From Cynocephalus volans (Eukaryota > Chordata > Mammalia > Dermoptera > Cynocephalidae): a stretch of DNA of 64,000 bases. Below the pieces are notes generated by a model, which was not told the origin of the DNA, searched no databases, and saw nothing but the letters and a program-made list of their open reading frames with translations. A program made the translations under genes and the position numbers. The stretch lies in assembly GCF_027409185.1 (NCBI RefSeq), contig NC_084462.1:180100071-180164070 (forward strand), read 5' to 3'. Positions 57,890 through 64,000 of this stretch are shown here, piece after piece (position 1 is the first letter of the stretch; each line of letters starts with the position of its first letter).

Positions 57890-60287
57890 GATGTTGCTGC
57901 TGAACTTCCATTTCTGGTTAAGATGGAGTAACAGGGAACAGATTTATCTCCCTTATGAAACCACTGAAAACACTAGACAAAATAGATAAAACAATGGTTT
58001 TCAAGATACTGGACATTACTGAAAGATGAAAAACAAAGAAGTGAGTCCTATGGTTGCTCCGGCTTTCGCCTTTGGGTGAGATTCCAGGCTGTGGCTCAGG
58101 GACGGAAAGCCCAGGCAGCACCTGGAGGATTTCCTGAGTTCAGGAGACAGAGTTGAGAGTCTGGGGAGGCCAACGCCACTAGAACTCTCAGGATTGAGCA
58201 CTGGAGAAGAGAGAGCTGCATAGAGAGAAAACCCCAGAGAATAGCAGAGGGTCTCTGTTGGGAAAACAGAATAGTTTAATCAGGCCCCTTTGCCTTAGGT
58301 CCAGTTGGGGGTGGTGCTGCACGTTCTTTGTAAACGAGTTGTGTGGGGTTGGAGATGGTGCACATGGGCAGCGCCACCACCTGGCTGGGCATCCGCCAGC
58401 GTGGCCATGCTCTAGAACCAAGGCACCAAGGACCTTTCTGCTGGTTACCTAGCTCATAGACCTGCATGTGAGGGGTCTGGTGACCCAGCCTGGCATGTGA
58501 AGGGTTTGTGACCCAGTCTGTGAACAGGCTTAGGGGGTCTGCGATCTTCAGACCCAGCCCTAGCTCGACAATTGGCATAGTTGGTGCAGGATTGTGAGCA
58601 GGTAAAAGAGCCCGACAGTCTCTCTCAAAGATCCATCAAAGGACTGATCAGTGCATGCATGGAAAAAGACCACCTGAGGCTACTCAAATCCAGTGATAAA
58701 GAAAAAAAATGTTAAGCCATCCAAAACGATTAGAGGGAACAAAGCCCGACATTCATGTAGGGCTTGGAATTGTGTCTATTTCCACCAATCAGCCTGGAAA
58801 AACTCATATTCACAGGGTATTGGGTAGAATTCTCAAGAAGGTAGTGCCTCAGCAATGGGAAGTAATTAACGCTAGATTAAATGGTGCTTCAGACCTGAGT
58901 AATGAATTATAAAAAATAAGATCCCAAAGGATCAAACTGTTTTTAGGTAACTTAACTGCATCCCAGAACAAAGCTCAAGAATATTCATAGGAACACAAAG
59001 ATACCTGGCAGATAAGCAAGATAATATTCGCAATGTTTGGCATCTCACCAAAGTTTACCAGGCATTCACAGAGGCAATAATTCACAGCCCACAGTGAAGA
59101 GACGAATTAATTGATCAAAACTGACCCAGAACTTACACAGATGTTAGAATTAGCAGAAAAGGACGTTGAAACAGTTATTATAACTGCATCCCATATGTCC
59201 AAAAAGTTAAGTGGGAACATGGAAGATATAAAAAAAAACTAAATTGGACTATTAGAGATGAAAACTACGACGTGTGAGGTAAAAATTATACTGAGATCAC
59301 TGGCAGATTTAACATTGCAGAAGAAAAGATTAGTGGACTTGAAGATTTAGCAACAAAAACTATCCAAAGTAAAACATATAGAACAAAAATCCCCCCAATT
59401 AAAATAGCGTCACTGAATTGTGTGACAATTTCAAGCAGCCTAAGACATAAGTAATTGAAGACCCTGAATGAGAGGGAAAAGAGAGGAGAACAAAAAAATA
59501 TATATATATTTGAAGAAATAATGGTCAAATTTTTTCCAAATTTGAGGAAGATTGTAAACTCTCAGATCCAAGGAACTCAAAGAACCCCAAGCACAAGAAC
59601 AAGAAAACAAACAAACAAACAAAAACCAAAACAAACCAAACAACACCAAAGCACAAATTGCTTTGAAATATTATGAAAACAAAATCTGAGATGGTATGTA
59701 CAAAGGAACAAAGGTAAGAGCGAATGCAGATTTCTGGTGAGAATCCATGCAAACAAGAAGACAGCAAAAATCTTTGAAGTAGGGAAAGAAAAGAATTGTC
59801 AACCTAGAATTCTATCCCCAGAGAAAACATCTTGCCAGAACAAAGGTGACATAAAGCCTTTCACCGACAGACAAAAGCTGAAAGAGTTCATTACCAACAG
59901 ATCTGCACCTGAAGAAATGTCAAAGAAATCCATCAGGCTTAAGGAAAATGGTGTTAGAAAGAAAGACAGAGCTACACAGAAGAAAGAACACCAAACGTGG
60001 TAACGACATGGGTAAAGATTTGAGATTGTTTTTTATTCTTTAAATTTCTTTAAAAGATAATTGACAGTTAAAACCAAAATATTGACAATGCATCATGGGG
60101 TTTATAATATATGTAGAAATAAAATTCATCACAATAGCATAGAGATTGGGAGTGGAGGAATGGAAGTCTACTATCTTATATGATAGATGAAGTGGTATAT
60201 TACTTGCAGGTAGTGGTGATAAGTTAGCAATCAATATGATAAGCCTTAAAGCAATGACTAAAACAGCAAAACAAAGAATTATAGCTA

Positions 60288-60450
60288 GGCCCAGCCTGTG
60301 GCTCACTCAGGAGAGTGTGGTGCTGAAAACACCAAGGCCACGGGTTCGGATCCTACATAGGGATGGCCGGTTCGCTCGCTGGCTGAGCGCGGTGCTGACA
60401 ACACCAAGTCAAGGGTTAAAATCTCCTTATTAGTCTTTAAAAAAAAAAAA
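60288..60450 (+). mobile_element. tRNA-Ile-derived SINE dimer with target duplication
   Basis: Left monomer (ggcccagcctgtggctcact, ggttcggatcc) and right monomer (ggatggccggttcgctcgct, caagtcaagggttaaaatc) with a poly-A tail. An exact 11-bp duplication aattatagcta is at 60277-60287 and 60451-60461. Confidence 0.95.
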
Positions 60451-62527
60451 AATTATAGCTAATAAGCCACAAAGGAGATAAACTGGTATAATAAAAAATA
60501 ACAATTGGTCCCAAAAATGCAGAAGAAGAGAACAAAGAACTGGTGGGACAAATAGAAAATGAACACTTAGATGTTAGGCTTAAACTTAACTAGAATTGAT
60601 AATCACATTAAACTAATAAACACTCCCATTAATAGATAAGCAAAATCTATTGTTGCCTACAAAAAAAGTGCACCTCAAAGATAAAGGGACAAACAGGTTA
60701 AAAGTAAAAGGTTGGAAAAAGATATAGCATGCTACTACCAATCAAAAGTTGGAATGGCTATACTGATTAATTAGACAGCAGGTTTCAGAGCAAAGAATAT
60801 CACCAGTGCTAAAAGAGTTTATTTTATAATGATAAAGGGGTCATTAATCAAGAGTACATAATGATATCAAACATTTATACCCCTACTAACAGAGCTTCAA
60901 AATACATGAAACAGAGACTGGCACAACCACAAGGAAAGAGCCAAATCTGCAATTATGGTGAGATACTTCAATATCCATTTTCCAATGACTGATAGAACAA
61001 GTAGGCAGAAAACCAGAAAGGATATAGCTGACTTGAATTACACCACCAGGCAACTTGACATAACTGACATTTATAGAACACTCCACCCAACGACAGCAGA
61101 ACACACATTCCTTTCGAGTGTACATGGAACATTTACAAAGACAGATCATATTCTGTGCCATAAAATAAGTCTCAATATATTTAAAAGGATAAAAGTCATA
61201 CAAAGTATATTCTTTGACCACAGTGCATATAAATTAGAAATCAATAACAGAAGTATATCTGGGAAATTCCCGAGCACTTGGAAAAGAAATAACACATTTC
61301 TAAATAACTCATGAGTCAAAGAGGAATAAAAAGGGAAAGTAGAAAGTATTCTGCACTGAATGAAAACGAAGACGCGACATATCAGAATTTGTGGGATGTC
61401 GCTTCAGCTGCACCGAGACGGACATTTATAGCACTGAATGTCTATATTAGAAAAGAAGAAATGTGTCAAGTCATGACCTCCACCTCCAAATTAGTAAACT
61501 AGAAAGAGAATAGCAAATTAAACTCAAAGTCAGCACCAGAGAGGAAATAATTAAGATCAAAATAGAAATCAGTGAACTATAAAGCAGAAAAATGATACAG
61601 AAAATCAATAAAACCAAAAGCTGATTCTTTGGAAGATCAATAAAATGGGTAAGCCTCTAGGCAGGATGATTAGGAAAAGAAGAAAGAAAACAAATTACTA
61701 ATATCAGGAATTAGGTGACATTATTAAACGTCTACAGATATTAAAAGGATAATATGGAAATATTATGAACAACTCTATGCCTATTAATTTTGCACCTTAT
61801 ATGACATGGAAAAATTCCTTGTAAGAAACGAACTGTGAAAGCTTACTCAAGAAATAGATAACCTAAATAGCCGTGTGTTCATTAAGGAAATTGAATTTGT
61901 GGTTAGAAATTTTCCCACAGAGAAAACTCCAGGCCCAGATAGATGGCCTTGCTAGCAAATTCTGCCAAACATTTAAGGAAGAAATAATTCCAATTCTACA
62001 CAATTTATTTTAATTTTTAAATTGAGGATTCATTCTAATTTATTCTCCGAGGCCAGCATTAACCTGATTTATGAAAACCAGGTAAAAATACAAGAAGAGA
62101 AAACTGTAAACTAATCTCCCTCAGTAACATAGATGCAAAAGTCCTTAGTGAATGTTAACAAATTGAATCAAACAATATAAACAAAACAAAACACAATAAC
62201 AACAAAACCCCAAAACCACTTATGACCAAATGGAGTTTATTCCATTAATACAGGACTGGTTTAACATTTGAAAATCAATCAGTGTAATTCACCATATTAA
62301 TGCACTGAAAAAGAAAAACTGTATCATCATCTTAACAGATATAGAAAAAGCATTTGGTCAAATTCAATATCCATTTCTGATTTAAAAAAATCTCAGCAAA
62401 CTTGGAACGAAAGAGCACTTCCTCAGCGTGACAAGACCATCTACAAAATCCTACAGCCAACATCATACTGACTGGTGAAAGAGAGGATGCTTTCCCCTGA
62501 GAACAGTAACAAGGTTCATTCTTACTA

Positions 62528-62609
62528 GAAGGGGTCTTCAAAAAGTTCCCGAAAAGATTTGTGTTATCTTTTAATTTCATTTTTCCATGAACTTTTCGAA
62601 GTATCCTCA
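62528..62609. mobile_element. 82-bp mariner-like MITE inside L1 ORF2
   Basis: Terminal inverted repeats of about 30 bp: the left end gaaggggtcttcaaaaagtt matches the reverse complement of the right end (tgaggatacttcgaaaagtt). TA dinucleotides lie directly outside both ends (62526-62527, 62610-62611). L1 sequence joins across it (cattcttacta / cttctattcaac). It has no coding capacity; size and TA target fit a Tc1/mariner non-autonomous element. Confidence 0.8.
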
Positions 62610-63551
62610 TACTTCTATTCAACATTGTACTGGAAATTCTAGGTGCTCTACTAGTTCTAGCCAGTGACGTGGGGCAAAGATAAAAAGGTGGGGGGCGGGG
62701 GGCGGGCAAGAAATAAAAGACATTTAGATTGGAAAGAAGTCAAACTGTCTTCATCTGCAGATTGCACGATCATCTGTGTTGGAAATCTCATGGAATTTAG
62801 TACAAGAAAGTCACTAGAATTAAGAAATGAGTTTAGCAAGATTGCAGGATATAAAAGCAATATTAAAAAATCAATTCTGTTTCTACATACAAGCAAAAAG
62901 TAATCGGAAATTGAAATAAAAAATGCCATTTACAATAACACCAAAATAATGGAAAGTACAAAACATTGCTGAGAGAAATTAATGATGTAAATAATTGGAG
63001 AGATATGCCTTGTTCATGGGACACATTTTTATGAAGATGTTATTTCTCCCCAAATTCAACTTTAGATCAACACAATGCCAATCAAAATCCTAACAGGATT
63101 TTTAAAAATTGAAATTGATAAACACATTTTAAGTTGAGCCTAAAATTCATATGAAAATGCAAAAGACCTAGAATAGCCAAAGCAATTCTGAAAAAGATGA
63201 ATAAAATTGGTAGGCTAACACTGATTTCAAGACTCATTATAAAGCTACAGTAAATAAAACAGCATGGCACTGTAAAATGAGAGACAGGACAGATCAATGG
63301 AACAGGATAGAGAATCCAGAAACAGACTCACACATATATGGAGTCCTAATTTTTGACAAAAAGTGCAAAGACAATTCTGCAAAGAAAGGATAGTCTTTTC
63401 AATAAATGGTGCTGGAATGATTAGATATTCACAGGCAAAAAGAAAGAAAGAAAGAAACTCCAATTCATACTGCACGACAAATACAAAGCTTATCAAAGCT
63501 TATCTCAAAATGCCTTGTAGATACCAATAGAAAACCTTAAACTATAAAATG

Positions 63552-63800
63552 CTGGCCAGCTACCAAAAAGAAAAATCCACAAAATATTAAAAACTTTTAA
63601 AAAAAGGGCCAGCCTGTGGCTCACTTGGGAGAGTGTGGTGCTGATAACACCAAGGTTGCAGGTTTTGATCCCTATATAGGGATGGCTGGTTAGTTCACTT
63701 GGGAGAGCGTGGTGCTGACAACACCAAGTTAAGGGTTAAGATCCCCTTACTGGTCATCTTGTAGGAAAAAAATGAAAAAAATAAAAAAAATAAAAAATTA
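63552..63800 (+). mobile_element. tRNA-Ile-derived SINE: truncated monomer tail followed by a dimer
   Basis: 63552-63605 is the end of a monomer (gctggccagctaccaaaaag, A-rich). 63606-63760 is a dimer: left gggccagcctgtggctcact with ttgatccctatatag, right ggatggctggttagttcact with caagttaagggttaagatcc. The tail is (A)n(T)-rich. No certain target duplication. Confidence 0.85.
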
Positions 63801-64000
63801 AAACCCCCTCTAAAACGTTTACAAGAACTCATAGCATAGGAGAAAATCTTTGTGACCTTGGTTTAAGATTTCTTAATTATGACACTAAAACAAATCGATA
63901 AAACTGGACTTCATTAAAATTAAACACTTCTTTCAAAAACACTTTTAAGAGAATGGAAAGATAAGTCACAGGCTGCAGAAAATATTTGTAACATATATAT

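Larger units (their letters stand above)
57890..64000 (+). mobile_element. L1M copy, + strand, continues past window end
   Basis: The 5' region begins near ggttaagatggagtaacagg and an ORF1-like part is at 59450-60000. The ORF2 endonuclease part is at 60955-61314, where DITDIYRTLHP and DHILCHK are readable on one 119-codon frame; reverse-transcriptase and C-terminal parts follow (61850-63540) and the copy carries on at 63800-64000. Frameshifts and stops break both ORFs, so it is inactive. It is interrupted by a dimeric SINE (60288-60450), an 82-bp MITE (62528-62609) and another SINE cluster (63552-63800). Confidence 0.85.

Noticed and set aside
60955-61314. 119-codon coding gene
   Set aside because: It is a fragment of the L1 ORF2 endonuclease domain, with frameshifts on both sides.

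Overview
The window is mammalian genomic DNA. Its only protein-coding gene is the 3' part of DLK1 (delta-like non-canonical Notch ligand 1), on the + strand. Three exons are readable: the end of exon 3 (1-126), exon 4 (3076-3217) and the coding part of exon 5 (5146-5893). All have GT/AG borders and phases that join into one EGF-repeat / transmembrane protein. The signal-peptide exon and first EGF exon lie upstream of base 1. A short 3' UTR follows, and a probable long 3' UTR form ends near 8.83 kb.

The lineage is suggested by a SINE made from tRNA-Ile (head with ggttagctca, cacc aaggtc, ggttcg boxes, then an A-rich tail). It occurs as monomers (22.75, 23.05, 25.87, 33.68, 52.17 kb), head-to-tail dimers (39.38, 60.29, 63.61 kb) and one nine-unit array (54.25-54.95 kb). 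I recognise this as the CYN family of colugos (Dermoptera), so the source is most likely Galeopterus or Cynocephalus. This is inference from memory of the family, not a search. MIR, L2, L1M, MaLR and ERVL copies show a eutherian genome.

Layout: 1-8.83 kb DLK1; 8.83-13.0 kb unique sequence and eroded LINE; 13.0-17.9 kb an antisense L1 carrying two MST-type MaLR insertions, one a complete element with a 5-bp target duplication; 17.9-20.4 kb an eroded ERVL provirus on +; 20.9-22.75 kb LTR and unassigned DNA; 22.75-29.3 kb a long + strand L1 interrupted by two SINEs and two MLT1-type LTRs; 29.4-31.3 kb an eroded ERVL on - interrupted by an LTR; 31.5-57.9 kb mostly unique, GC-richer intergenic DNA with scattered MIR, L2 and L1 3' ends; 57.9-64 kb a + strand L1 running off the end and holding a dimeric SINE pair and an 82-bp mariner-like MITE.

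In other mammals DLK1 is followed by the DLK1-MEG3 imprinting intergenic region. I see neither MEG3 exons nor a CpG-rich tandem-repeat region resembling the IG-DMR, so both probably lie beyond base 64000. No bacterial-style genes, CRISPR arrays or operons are present. The most noteworthy signals are the tandem tRNA-Ile SINE array and its adjacent reciprocal hybrid monomer, a pair of inverted repeats in the predicted long DLK1 3' UTR, a 72-bp uninterrupted alternating purine-pyrimidine tract, and an AT-core motif cluster at 47.86-48.1 kb that looks like a conserved non-coding element.
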